Shown: piece by piece, positions 44,301-56,211 of the stretch
Position numbering within the stretch: the first letter of the stretch is position 1
How the letters are laid out: every line of letters starts with the position of its first letter
DNA from: Takakia lepidozioides
Lineage: Eukaryota > Streptophyta > Takakiopsida > Takakiales > Takakiaceae
Length of the DNA stretch: 64,000 bases
Assembly: GCA_030704615.1 (NCBI GenBank)
Contig: CM060731.1
Coordinates: 65,946,756-66,010,755 of the forward strand
Direction of reading: 5' to 3'
Notes under the pieces: model-generated
Seen by the model: the letters and a program-made list of their open reading frames with translations, nothing else
Database searches by the model: none
Told to the model about the DNA's origin: nothing
Translations under genes and position numbers: made by a program

Positions 44301-47300
44301 ATCAAACATAATTGTTGATTTACTGTTTCCAGTATACCATCATACACATTTTAAATCAAAGACGAAGAAGGCAGCATAACCGTACCAGCTCTTTAACTGC
44401 AGTGAATTGCTGTTCCGACAAGTTACACTGCCAGCCCTGCATGAAGACCCGGACGAATTGTCGTGAGTAAGTGAGCTAGCAAGCACTAAGTAGTTACCTG
44501 GTGGCTTCACTAGTCGCAAAATACGTACAGAATGAACGTGCTCACTTATGCACTCCACAAATCCGCTCCCTCCGATTCCTTCTGCATCGGATTCAATCAA
44601 AGCTGTTCACCCACGCAGAAGAAGACCATTAGAAACAAAGGCAGGTTTGATTATCACTTTGACAGATTACTTCAGGATTTCTCAGGATATTCTTAAGTAG
44701 ACTTTTAACCATTCAAGGCTAAATTTGGCTGCACCTATTTTACCCATGACAATGTGACTTGTGAAAAGAATGGGCCAGCTAGGTACAGGTGTGCTTGTGA
44801 GAATATTTCCTGAGGTACAAGGACTGCCACGAGTTTGACAATAGACTGAGCATGAGCTGCTAAAGAGGGCTTCTTGTTTCATGATGGCAGTGACGATTGA
44901 GGAAGTTGAGGAAGGTGAGGATCAGCCATCTCCTGCAGGAAGTGGGAAGAAAGGTGATATCAAGGCCGTACTTGACAGCCCATCTGCCAAGAAAAGAAAA
45001 AAAGGGGAATCCAATGTGCTCAAAGCCAATGGGTCCGCAGTCAAGGTTAAAGCTGCAAAATCCAAAGTAGAGAAGGATGCTGAAACCCTGGATGATAGCG
45101 AAGATGAGAATGGCTTTGTTTCTGCTGTTGAGAAGGGGAATACTCAACCTGAGGCGCATCCCCCTAAGAAAAAGCAAGCTGTTGATAGGTAAGGTTTTAT
45201 CCCACCTGATGCTTATCCTCTGTCTAGTGGTTCAGAGTTTGACCAATACTTGGCCTCACATGACCAATGCATTGCAAGTCTCACTGTATCCCCCTGAACT
45301 GCTTTGCCCTGGTTGTTGATTTTGCATCTTGTTCTCTAGCTTCAGGGCTGGGCTGGACTCTCCAGCACCACCTCAGCAAAAGGATGATGTCAAAACACCC
45401 AGTGCCCTCCGTCACGGTGTAGGAGGTGACATTTTGGGAGATCCAGAAAAAAATTGGAGTCCCCCAAGCCAGCCAGAGGCCAAAAGAGTCACCTGCTATA
45501 CCAGGCCAGATACCACATAACCACACAGGGTCCAATTGAAATGGTTATTCTTGCCTAGTAATGTGCCGAATTCGGAAGAAGAAAGAGGATCATCCGTGAC
45601 ACCCAGCAGGAGGAGCCGTCGCCACAAGCCCTGGTGCCAAGTGCAAATATACAACTTCACCCAGTCACTACCAACACCAAACCAGGTATTTTAAGTATGT
45701 CCTTCTGCAATGTGAATACACTTCGCTTCTACTACTGATTCTTAAGAACAACCCCACCTGCAGCTTCACTTTGATGTCAAGAACCATACGGTCTCGTTCA
45801 GCCTGCACAGAATGTGAACAATGGGCACTATAAGTGCATGGCCATACCTTCTCAAGGAACAGACACAGGAAACAACACCTAGCATCAAATGCAACCATGA
45901 GAATGACGAAAAAGGGATTTTTTTACTTACAACTCTCTCCATGGGGCTAAGAGACTCCATCTTTGATACAGCTACCGCCGCAGGAGAAGATGGACTGCAT
46001 TTGTGATCAGAGTAAGTCCATGTCAAAAGCTTTTTCAGAAAGGAACAGAAAGGAACACCCTCTTCCTTGCTCTTGACGCAAACCCACTCCAGCAATATCA
46101 AAAAAAAACTATAGCATGTCACAATGCATGCAAGCAGATTTACCTCGACTTAGGTCTTTCAAGTGCAGCAGTTGCCATAGCTAATGTGGCCTTGCGTTTC
46201 TCATCCTGGGCAGGTGTCCTCACACTGGCAGGAAAGCGATCATAACAGTGTCTGGACCTGGAAGCTGCCCAGCTCATTCACATCAACCATGTCCCCAACC
46301 CAAGATAGGGAGAATCCACAACAGAGAATGGCAAAGACTAACCAACGTACCTGGGTTCTCACTGCTTGATTCTGAGACGGTAAAGATCTCAGGTTCGGAC
46401 GTCAAGACTGGGAGCACAATGCGGGGGTCCTGGCCACGAGCCATGGCTTCTTGCAGTTTGTCCACCAAATTAGGCCCTGCCTCCACAGATCCATAACCTC
46501 TTTCCAAAAAGTCATAGAATCCCTGTGAGCCTATCAGCTGCTCCACCTATATCGCAACGCCGCTTGTCCCAAGTCAGAACAGGATAAATGAACAACCAGA
46601 TGCTCCCTGTTCTCCATATTTACCTACACATACAACCAACCTTTATTCCGTATCTTTAAAAGCAGCACAAAACTTGACAAACATAAAAACAAGCTGTACT
46701 TGTCTTAAAGAAGAGAAGAACATACCATTGCCTCTGGAGGGCAGTTGGTAATCCGTGAGCGCTTTTTGAGAAATGCCTGGGTGTTAAACACATTTTCTGC
46801 CGTATGGGAATTATCCTGCAAAAAACATCAACGGGTGACTCCAACCCGCCACTCTGATGTTTCAACATACAACATCGAATGAACATACACCTTCCATTCA
46901 GACATGTTGAGAAAGAACAACAAAGCAGAGATACATGCTTTTTCCATGAGTAGCACATGGGATCTTACCACAAAATCGCGATATCCACTCAATATCGAAG
47001 CAAAAAACTTCAGAAAGCTAAACCTGCACTGAATAGGAGACACAGCATCAAGATGACTCCAAACATCCATTCATAGAGAAGGTGGGGAAACACTGTATGT
47101 TCGAAAATCTGCTTCCTAAGCCTGTAGCACACATGGCTTGCAACAGCAGCAGGAACACTTTTTAACAACCCTACTGAACGACATCCCGGTTCCCTTGGGC
47201 CCCACAAGCCACACCCACAAAGCGCATCCAACAAACCATACAGACATAAAGAGGGATAATCTGGTCGAAGCACACGCTTACATACCTCAACTCCTGATCA

Positions 47301-50300
47301 TGTTGTTGGCCCCAAGGCTTTGAGAAACGACGAGCATGGACATTAGGTGAACGTGCCCAGTCCAGCTGCACCAGATTAGGATGGACCAATTGCAACAGCA
47401 CCTCACGTAAATGCCCTGCTTCTGGCTCTGGCATTGCTGGTATATCCTCTTCTGTGTAGTCCACTCTATTCTTGTCCAGGTCCACCACCACAACCTTTCC
47501 AAACGTACATCAATGTGAGAGCCTAGTAAACTCCAAACTCATTTGACAGGTACCCTAAGATCAAAAGATAGGCACATCCAAGGTCAAGAAGAGCATTTGA
47601 GATGAAAACAAAGGCATGAGGACAAAACCTCAAGGGACAAAAACAAAAACCAAAAGGGAGGAACCCAGAAAGAATATGGTCTCTTCATTTAGAGAGTCAA
47701 GAGAACAATACGACGAGGTAGCCTGGTCTACATGAAGCTGTGGTTGAAGATATTGTCAAAGATAAATCCAGTATCACCAGGCTTCAGATGCAAGACCACA
47801 AAGGTCCTTTGGAATGGGAGTTGGAAGAACCCTTAGAAAAAAACAAAATAGAAAACAAAAATCATTACAGCCACAAAGAAAGAAAGGAGAGTGACTTATG
47901 GGAGTGTACTCCAAGGCTGAAGTTGTACTCCCTCACATAGGCTGAGGCAAGGCAACATTCTCATGTTCTTACATTCTTGCATGCAGGACCATGTAAGGCA
48001 GGACAATTCAAAAAGATGACCAGACTCCAACACCTATCCAGAGTCTCTCGACACATCACTCCTGCAGAGGTAACAATAAGTGTACAGCCACATAGTTACA
48101 AGTGGATCTTGCCAAGAATGTTATTACTCAGCACTCATATATTACCTCATATGTCAAGCGCAGGAGCAAAATGCCTATACCAGCATATGCCAGGCATAGC
48201 TGCAGTAAGGAGGCTTCCAAGATGCATGAGCCAGCAGTAAAACCAACAGGTTGACATCACATTTGAGCTCTCAAAATATGTGCTACATGTGGAAAAGGGC
48301 AGCATCATAAGATGACTATTTATTTGCAGACCCTTGTCAACATCATGCCATATGCAATAGGAAAGAGGTAATTGACAATATGGCTCAACAAGATGTTGTC
48401 CCGTGGCATGTGAAGACAAGGGTAGGCTCAGCATGGGTGTGATATCAAAACTTTCAAAACCTATGGAAAGGAAGAGATCACGTCGTCAATGCACGTGCCA
48501 GCCTAGGAGCCCTGGAAAAGGGCGAAGAGGCCATGCTGACATCATCACACCTGGAATTTGATCATACACTCATTGGGATTCACCTTTGTCAATACGTATG
48601 GCAAACGTGGGAGTACGGAGGATTCACCAAGAGGTCAACAGTATGGCTTAAGGAGATGTTGTTAAGCCTGACTCTTAATATGGATGTGGTAGGGAGGCTT
48701 TCAAGATCTACAACCAACTGCAATGAGGGTTGACGTCTTTGTAGCTTCTCAATGAGTGTGCCAGCATAGGAGCCCTGGAAGAGGAGAAAGACCTCCATGC
48801 CCTCATCTCAAACCTCCAGTTTGATCATGTACAAATCTGGAGACGACAAGATGCATTACAGATATGGCTGCACGGGTATACGTCAAATGTTTGACAATAT
48901 TGCAGAAAGAGATATGGTCTCATGGAAAACCATGATAGCCCTACACAATAGCATGGGTGGTAAGTAGGGAGATGTCTACATTTACGATCAACTGCAATGG
49001 GAAGGGTCAACTCATGTTCGTTCGTGTTCTCAGCAACAGTGCAAAAGTAGACACTGACATAATCAAGCTTGAATTGTGTTAAATATGAACCTGGAGCCTG
49101 CCCTTGCTCAAGTAAATGCAGGAGCATGAAGGATGCAGTCAAGAGGGCAATGAGACAGCTCAATGGCATGTAGCCTAAATGCAGCAGGCTGGACTAGGAA
49201 AAAACAGCTGAAAAGCAGTAAAGAAGATATGAATGGGGCAGCTTACTCCATCCATTGAAAGTCCTGCAGTATCCACGCCTGAGTGAAGGCCCATCAGATA
49301 TGGAGTCGGTGCATCAATGTAGTCCACTCCAGCATAAAAGAGGACTGGTATATACACGTGCTGCCAACCAACACAGCAACCAATCAGAAAACTTCAAGCT
49401 GGCAACCCCTCCCACTCAACTAAGATTCACTCACCTGCCACTTGATGGGATAAATGAGGTGGCAGATTGCCTCCGCCGCCATTGTCAATATTGAATACCT
49501 GCCAGTGCATCAAACCACCAACCCCTCATTACCATTGATACAGACCCCATGTGATGTTGCAGCATCCAACTGTCAAAACTGGAGAAAAAGCATCTTGATA
49601 GAGGATGACATGGGTTCTAGCGCCCTTTGTATGAGTATGTTATTCACTTGGAAACTTTGTATGAAGGCATTTGTTTCTGGTGGTTGGCTGAAAAGAGGGT
49701 TCTGCCTTTCCAGCCAACACTCTTAATCTGTATGTCTTTTGATTGACTGCAATGGTTCTTAGAAGTAGTTGGAAGAAGACTTGCAGCAGAGTATCATTTG
49801 CAGCTGTGCAAAGAAAGCAATTTGTTTAGAGACGGCTACAAAACCTCATTAATCTCTACAAAAGTTAAGATAATCAATATCGCAAGTGAACTGATTTGGT
49901 CAAAATAAGAAAGTAAAGCCAGAACTATCTCTGCTCAAAGTACAAAGGGAGGGGATTCCCACTTGTTGGCACGTAGAAGAATCCGACGTTCGAGTAGTAT
50001 AGCGGTGAAAAAGCGAAGCACATTGTCAATATCCAGGCACTGCATCAGTGGCTCAAATGACATCTGTACAAACCACATTCGGCAAATCAATTAAGCAACA
50101 CGGCCAGTGAAATTACTCGTTGCAGAGAGGAGATGATGGTGAGCCACCTACATCTGCGTGAGGAAACCCATCCTTTGGGGGGGCTTCAACAGAAAGCAGA
50201 TGATTCTCCACAGCAAATAATACTTGGCTCTTTCCTGGACTTGGAAAAGGAACAGAGGTAACAACATGGGCAACAATCTCCCATAGTGGCTTACTGCACA

Positions 50301-52359
50301 AAACAGAAACAGATGGGGGATTTAGAAAGGACCTTAATTCAGGTCCTGGGCTTCCCTTCTAGCCCAGATATGTAAGACAGGTTTTCTGCAGGATCTCGTC
50401 AGCGCATCTAGACATGGTATGAGCATGTCATAGGCAGCCTATGTGAGGAGATGAATACTAACAGTTGTATGAAGCAAGGCTGCCCACCCTCCCCTAGTAC
50501 TCTTCAGGATTTACATCGATGCTCAGGAGGGATTCATCTGGGACAGAGGGGGCATCAGCTTCAAACTTGATGATGGTCACCGAATGGTGCACCCTACAAG
50601 CCCAAGTACCCTAAATTTCACTGTATTTGTCCTTGACAGCAAAATCAGCAAGCAACAACTTCTCATGGTAGCATGCTCTCACACTCTTGTGCACGTGCAG
50701 AAAGAGGAAACACATAGGACATGTCTTCTTGCAGTGAAAACATCACCATGCAGAGATCAATGGGTCGGGTGTGGAGCTAAAATGGACAAGGAACTCTGGG
50801 TTTATCTTATTGAGTGTCTAGACAGCGCAATGGAGCAATCCAGGCTCCACATTGTCCTTGACCGATCCTAGCAGAGAGACTCCGGTCCACTTAATGTCAT
50901 TCAGGAGTGAAATTGAAATTCTTTCCTCCTTCCATAGCTCCTCAGGGTCTGCTGAAATATATAAAACTTTGATAGATTTATCTTCTTTCCATTCAGTGCA
51001 TGAGAGCAAAGAGAGAATTCATTGCATCTGCCAGTGGCCCAAAGACTGACCAGACACTGGTAAAACAATGCACTAGAAAAACACAACACAGAAAGTAGAA
51101 CCACAGAAGCAAGAAGAGAGTGGTCCTTGTTTTCATTGCTTGCAACCATAGCCCCAGTGGACTATGGGGAAAACTGTAATCCCACAATTGGCAACCCAAG
51201 TATGGATCTAGAAGCCCAATAGTAGCTAGTGGAATGCTCAGCCAGAAACTGCCAAATTGAGAACTGTGGAGGTAGAGAAACACAGACACCCAACTGTGGG
51301 GAGGTCTGATCTTTCAATCACCACTACATACATATAGGGCTTCAACCAAGTTTCACTTTGTATTTGCAGCTGCATTTCAACAGAAACACAATTTTCAGTA
51401 TCCATAATTGAAGAAATAAGAGAGCAGGTTGTGGACCTGCAGCCAGTGGGTGAGAAGCAACAGCGGTGCAACTCCTCGAGGGTGTCCCGCAACACTTGAA
51501 AGCAGGGGGAGTGTGAGACCAGACAGATGCACTTGTCCACAAAAGAATTGGCGGGAATGCCATATGCTTCGGCGACATCATTGTCCACGGGATCTCGGAA
51601 CGCCACACAGCTCACATATATCTTCGATCCGTCTCCATCTAAAGCGGGATCACTCAACTATGAGCAGTCCAGAGTATTCCTTTAAATCAAGGCTCATTTC
51701 AAATTTCCTTCAACATACCACTTCCCTCTATTTCTCTTCTGACTAAAAACCTCCAATCAAACTTCAATTCTTGCAATGTGATACAAGGAGGCTTTGTAGA
51801 GTAGGTGTCACTAAGTGAAGCAAAAATGACAGTCTTGGCGAAGACAGCGCAATGCAACGGGAAAAGATAGGAGCATTTCTGTACCAGTCAGTACGATGGG
51901 GTAGCTGCGTGGTTGGCTCCTTTGATCATCTTCACTAGACCCCGTGGAGTACAACTCCACTCCCCCTGGCAGCACACACTACACACACACACACCCCGAG
52001 TTCTTCCAGCGCCTTTGCAAAAATGTGATTTACAGTACGACGCACCTCAATGCCATGTACATCTCCGGATCCAGAAAATGCTCCCAAGAAAATTGATAAA
52101 CAAAGGAAGACCTAGAACATGCACCAGTGATTCTTCTGAAAATTTTGAAAGGCACAAATTCCAAACTAACCAATCGATCAATTACCAAAGGCAGCTGCGG
52201 AGGTGGAGGTGGACAATCAGCGTGGGGCGAAGGTGGAAACTGGTCCAAGAGAGCAGGCTGGTACATCACACACGTCCCATGATACCCCCGCAGCCCTTCT
52301 GTGGACTGCAATTCGGGGCCCAGCCCGCACACCACGAAGTAATCCACCAGCCTGCCCAT
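35382..52359 (-). CDS. SCD1: SCD1 orthologue: DENN domain and WD40 protein, 32 exons
   Basis: SCD1 (STOMATAL CYTOKINESIS DEFECTIVE 1) is a DENN-domain Rab regulator acting with SCD2 and RabE GTPases in exocytosis, clathrin-mediated endocytosis and cell-plate formation. Exons (- strand): 52359-52186, 51978-51885, 51638-51437, 50293-50152, 50063-49963, 49498-49435, 49360-49247, 47494-47286, 47023-46969, 46815-46726, 46546-46351, 46264-46144, 45994-45931, 45802-45758, 45630-45555, 44602-44529, 44436-44386, 44289-44132, 43897-43850, 43118-43061, 42922-42839, 42481-42250, 41595-41333, 40616-40552, 38907-38784, 37681-37500, 37200-37123, 36662-36502, 36332-36291, 36106-36087, 35863-35696, 35483-35382. 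All phases agree, giving 1218 residues (Arabidopsis about 1187). The DENN region spans about residues 1-420, with [26 protein letters not shown] and [12 protein letters not shown] middle helical part has [14 protein letters not shown]40 repeats run from about 875 to the end, with [15 protein letters not shown] and [13 protein letters not shown]. Intron 15 is GC-AG and exon 30 is only 20 nt. The start of exon 31 is the least certain junction. Confidence 0.97.
36349..36400 (-). mobile_element. LINE-A 3' tail in an SCD1 intron
   Basis: Read on the - strand this is CATAAGCTC TAT GAGCTTTCC, GCGGACGTTATAAAGCACC and ATTTCATTTCAT, the same 3' end as the copies in the dynein gene. It lies in sense in the intron between SCD1 exons 28 and 29. 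It ends 16 bp before the acceptor at 36333, so its tail forms most of that polypyrimidine tract. Confidence 0.9.
44881..45520 (+). other. gene-like ORF antisense inside SCD1 intron 15
   Basis: A 103-codon ORF (44881-45192) is rich in Lys, Glu and Asp, with KKRKKGES and DSEDENGF segments like a charged nuclear-protein N-terminus. It reaches a good 5' splice site (GATAG|GTAAGG). A TTCTCTAG acceptor precedes 45343, from which a second frame stays open as [14 protein letters not shown] and on to a stop near 45520. I do not recognise the protein. The opposite strand is intron, so this is either a captured gene fragment (as Pack-type transposons carry) or a nested gene. No terminal repeats were found. 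Confidence 0.4.
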
Positions 52360-52652
52360 CTCTGTCTCGCTGCTCTCTGCTCATCTACCATGGATCGGTG
52401 GATCCATACAAGAAGGTCGCAGAGACAACTCAGAGAGCAGCGCAGAGTAGCTGCTCGCACGCACCAAAGCTCATCAACGTCACATCCCGCCATTCATCCA
52501 AAAATCACATTCATAAATAAAATGGAAACATAACGGAAATCAATGATCTCAAAACAAAAACAAAAAAAAAAAAAATCTACCGCCAATTTTGTTTCTTTTT
52601 CTTTTTCTTTTCTCTTTTGGGCCAATTTAGTTATAGAAAAGGGGCACATCAG

Positions 52653-52877
52653 CTGGTAGCTCAGCTGGTAAGTGCAAAGTGTTGGTGGTTTGGGGTTCAA
52701 ACCCGCTGCCCTGCCTGGTGTGTGGATTGTTCGTGACCGGCTGGTCTGGTGGTGACCTTTCCCACCTGTGTGCCTAATGGCTTATCTGAAAGGGGGTTAA
52801 TTTTTCCCCCTCCTCAAGGGCCTGAATTGTGAGCAGTCACTCCCAGGTTTCCTTTTTCAAAAAAAAAAAAAAAAAGG
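52653..52877 (+). mobile_element. tRNA-derived SINE upstream of SCD1
   Basis: It has an A box TAGCTCAGCTGG at about 52657, a B box GGGTTCAAACC at about 52691, and a body including CCTGGTGTGTGGATTG. The 3' part reads AGGGCCTGAATTGTGAGC and AGTCACTCCCAGG, and it ends in a run of about 19 As. It is complete at both ends. It lies about 290 bp upstream of the SCD1 start codon, pointing away from the gene. Confidence 0.88.
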
Positions 52878-53279
52878 GAATGGTGTTTTAATTTTTTCCC
52901 CGGAATAATTGATAATAAAAATTTAACCCGGCCAGGGCTTCTATCCCCTGTTCACTAAAATTTTAAAAACAAAAGGAACAAAAAAGGGAAAAAAAATGGA
53001 ATCCCAAAGAAAAAAAAAACATTTCGACCAGGCTTGTGGCAACCGTACTTGCCAGAATATTGACCCAGTATAAAGTTATTAGGTTAAAGATATTTATTTA
53101 TTTATTTATTTATTATTTGTTTTTAGATATATTCCTGTAGTGATTCGGAGTGAGAAGTGGGAGACTAAGTTTAGAGCAGGAAGAGGGTTCACAAATGCCA
53201 TGTCATGGTCGTTTTTTATACTGTACAAAGAGCCCATAAGTTTTGTGGAATTGCTTGATTTGTAAGTTGTGACCAACAG

Positions 53280-54172
53280 TTGGTAGCTCAGTTGGATAGT
53301 GCACTGAGTGCCACTCAGATGATTATGGGGTCAAATCCTGCCACCTTGACGGGTGTGGTATGTTCTTTTCCCCCTTCCCTTGGGCGGTCTGCCATGCAAG
53401 AGCTTCAGGGCGGGGTTATTGTGAAAGAGGTTATTTTCAGTGTTGGGCGGTTATGTAATATTTTTGATAACCCCCGGTCCAGGTTCTCTCTTTATGACCG
53501 TCTTCTAGGAACCTCCGGTTCAGGTTATTTAGATTTTGAAGATTTTCAAGAACCACCGGAGCCGGTTATTAAGCGTCTTTCCATGTCTTCCGGTTCTGAT
53601 ACATACCAGTTATTTGGCTACTTTCATATGCCGGTTAGCCAATCCGGTTCGGATATATTATAAATCTAATAACCAAGATAGAATTGCCGGTCCTTGTAAC
53701 GGTTACGGTTAGAAGAGCCTTACGGCTTAGGCACTTTGGTGAACTATAGCACTTCTATATTTATTCCAACACACTTTGTATGCGTTCATATGATTCACAA
53801 AGACCTCTTCCTTATCATTGTACTAAGAATAAGAGAGTAAACAAGAGATGTTGGCTAAACCTAACCGCTGGTTACCAGCAAGTATCATTAAGTGTAACCG
53901 GGGGTCTCATCTTACCCCACACAGGTCAGGTTAATTAAAAACAATGTCTCATGCCTCGCCGGTTCCAAACCCGGGCGGTTATGGGGGCGTGTGGACCCGC
54001 AAGGCCGCCGGTTCCTTGCGCTGGGTATATATCCGGAACCGGACCCGCTGGTTATTGGTCACGAATACAGAGAACCGCCCAACACTGGTTATTTTCTCCT
54101 CTCACTATAATTAACTTAGGGGCCTGATTTGTGAGCTGTCACTCCCAGATATTTTCCAAGAAAAAAAAATTG
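53280..54172 (+). mobile_element. tRNA-derived SINE split by a hAT MITE
   Basis: The head at 53280-53437 has an A box TAGCTCAGTTGGATAG, a B box GGGTCAAATCC and the body GACGGGTGTGGTATGTT shared with the copy at 15625. The tail at 54096-54172, GGGGCCTGATTTGTGAGC and GTCACTCCCAG plus an A run, matches the end of the SINE at 52653. The 650 bp between are a separate hAT insertion, so the two halves are one interrupted element. Confidence 0.85.
53438..54087. mobile_element. hAT-type non-autonomous element (650 bp)
   Basis: The terminal inverted repeats are a perfect 15 bp, CAGTGTTGGGCGGTT at the left end and its reverse complement at the right. An exact 8-bp target duplication GTTATTTT sits at 53430-53437 and 54088-54095. 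This is the diagnostic pattern of hAT-superfamily insertion. The interior carries many CCGGTT/AACCGG motifs in both orientations, resembling subterminal transposase-binding sites. It has no transposase ORF. Clean ends and duplication suggest a fairly young insertion. Confidence 0.95.
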
Positions 54173-54619
54173 TGAAACCTAACATTTCAAATTGGCAGAT
54201 TTTGTACTGAAAATTCGTCTTTAGATCATTGCAGGTCTTTCGAGGATTTCTGACCTAAGATGATGCTATAGATATGTCAAAAAAATGTAGAGTTGCATGG
54301 ATTATTGTATGACAATTGGGCCGTCATCTTACATATTGCAAACTTTTCAAATTGAATTGATCCAACAATAAGTTAATGACCATCAAGGAATGTTGTCCCA
54401 TCCAAATGCCATTTTTGCTATTGATAATTATTGAGTCCCGTAAGTGTCTCGTGTCCGTCTCCAAAATGCCATTTTTCCCCAAGTTTTGTATCACAAGTTT
54501 TGTCCATTCGGACAATAGATGCTCTCATGCCTTCACCACAATAGTTGATCTACATCATTCTGCATAGTGCTAGGCTATGTTGACACTAACATAATGAAGT
54601 TGGAATTTGTGATGAATGC

Positions 54620-55230
54620 GTCTTATCTTGTAATGCCCCATATTTGCTTAGCCTAGAAATGACCCGTTTCACCCAAAACGGCGATACACATCCATAGTAC
54701 AAATTTTTGGCGTATGATGCCGTTAAACCGTTACAATTATATCAAGGTTAGGGTTAGTTTTGGCTGGTGGCCACATCCTGGCCCTTCATCAGATCTAGGG
54801 TTACAAAGCGGCGCCGTGGGTTTTGGCTTGTGACGCCTCGCCATGCGGCGAGCAACTAAAGCCAGGGCTTTTGTATAAAGACGGCGCCCTGACACAAGGT
54901 CAGGGCGGTGTATTCGGGTGTTAGTGTATATGTGATTTCGGTGTACAAGCTTTGGATGAGAGCTCCTGTGTGTCAGATCTGCCTGCTTGATCTTCCTCTC
55001 GTGCATTGCCTACTCTTTCCGCTTGCCCCTTTGTTGTGAAAACTTGTTTCTTGAGAGGAATGGAGTATATGCTTTAGGCTCGTTTTGTGGTGGAGAGAAG
55101 TCGGGTAGCGTCTAGGTGTTTTAGCATCCACTGCCCGCTCTGACAGCATTGTTAGGTTGTTGAAGGATCTGCGCGCTAATCTTTTGATTGTTGCTCTCTA
55201 ATCAGTCTTGTCTGATGGCGGCCAGTCACC
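54620..55230 (+). promoter_or_regulatory. possible LTR / leader of the retroelement
   Basis: The stretch precedes the ORFs of a gag-bearing element. It has a TATA-like GTATAAAG at 54873-54880 and, 5 bases further, a perfect hairpin CGCCCTGAC/GTCAGGGCG (54885-54893 and 54899-54907). A TGTAATGCCCCATA at about 54631 could be an LTR start. No second LTR or primer-binding site was found, so the boundaries are guesses. Confidence 0.4.
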
Positions 55231-55287
55231 TTGCAATGTCTTATCATGTTGTTTCGTATTTGCTTTCTCACCCTGTTCGTTGTGTTG

Positions 55288-56211
55288 TGTTGCAGGACGA
55301 TGGCCTCGGTGCGTAGAACTAGCTGTGTAGCACGCAGAGAGGGAGAAAGCCTATCGGTGCAAGTTGATTTGGTTTTTGAGATTGAGACTGACCCTGCCTT
55401 GACAGTAGCGATTGATCTTGCTGCCACTAACCCCTCTCGACGTGCGCTGCTTGGCATTGTTGCCTCGCCAGTGTCACCCCTACATGAACCCAGCACTGAT
55501 GGTCCTGGTCTTGTCGTGCATTTGAATTCATCTAGCCCTAGATATGATGTTAATGTGAATGAGGCCGAGGCCCGGTCACCGAGAGATGAGAGGCCACCCA
55601 GCTCTCTAGATAGTTGCAATCCAGAGTACTATAATTTTGATAATTTCTATGATCCAGGTCATGATTACGAGTGTCCGAGAGAACGAGAGAGAGAGTTTGA
55701 GAGGGATGTTGAGCGCTCTCAGGAGTATGATGAGTCTCTAGGAGAGTTGCTTCCGGAGGATGTGCAGTGGTTTGAAAAGTTTGAAGCATCTGTTCGAGAG
55801 GATACTCGTCGTCTGAATAGTCATCACGAGGCGATTTTTGTGCGACTTGGGTCTAGTTCTGACTTTGGGAGAGAGAGTGCGTTGTGCCAGACCCGAGCCG
55901 TCGTGGCTGTCAGGAACTCCCTGCGCTTGCGGCCAGAATTATTCAAGGCTCGTCTTCTTCATCATCGGCAGGTGGCCTGGGAAGCGCTCGGGCTCCACTT
56001 ACCATTATCCGTCCGCCGTGAGTTGGGCATGTGGCAGACGACCGAACAGACAGCAGGATCTTGGCTCTCATTGTTGCTTGAAGGCTCTGGAGCCTTGTTG
56101 TTACGAGCTCTTCGATTTCACTCCCGGGTGTGTCGTTACAAACCCACGACAGTGGACTTGGTGGATGGTCTCGTGGGAAATAGTTTGCATGTGCAGTTGC
56201 TGACATCGTGA
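55288..56211 (+). CDS. unrecognised ORF, probably of the retroelement
   Basis: An open frame of about 307 codons from ATGGCCTCGGTGCG; the frame is open from 55231. The predicted protein is soluble and charged, with a REREREFERDVERSQEYDES segment near its middle and an Arg/Leu-rich C-terminal part. I recognise no domain. It lies between the putative LTR/leader and the gag region on the same strand, so an element-encoded or captured protein is likelier than a host gene. The sequence from 56212 to 56579 shows no consistent frame. Confidence 0.45.
   Translation, partial: CCRTMASVRRTSCVARREGESLSVQVDLVFEIETDPALTVAIDLAATNPSRRALLGIVASPVSPLHEPSTDGPGLVVHLNSSSPRYDVNVNEAEARSPRDERPPSSLDSCNPEYYNFDNFYDPGHDYECPREREREFERDVERSQEYDESLGELLPEDVQWFEKFEASVREDTRRLNSHHEAIFVRLGSSSDFGRESALCQTRAVVAVRNSLRLRPELFKARLLHHRQVAWEALGLHLPLSVRRELGMWQTTEQTAGSWLSLLLEGSGALLLRALRFHSRVCRYKPTTVDLVDGLVGNSLHVQLLTS

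Noticed and set aside
45343-45520. Mismatch-repair MSH6 N-terminus as identity of the antisense ORF in SCD1 intron 15
   Set aside because: Only charge-rich composition is similar. No MSH6 domain motif is visible, so no name is given.
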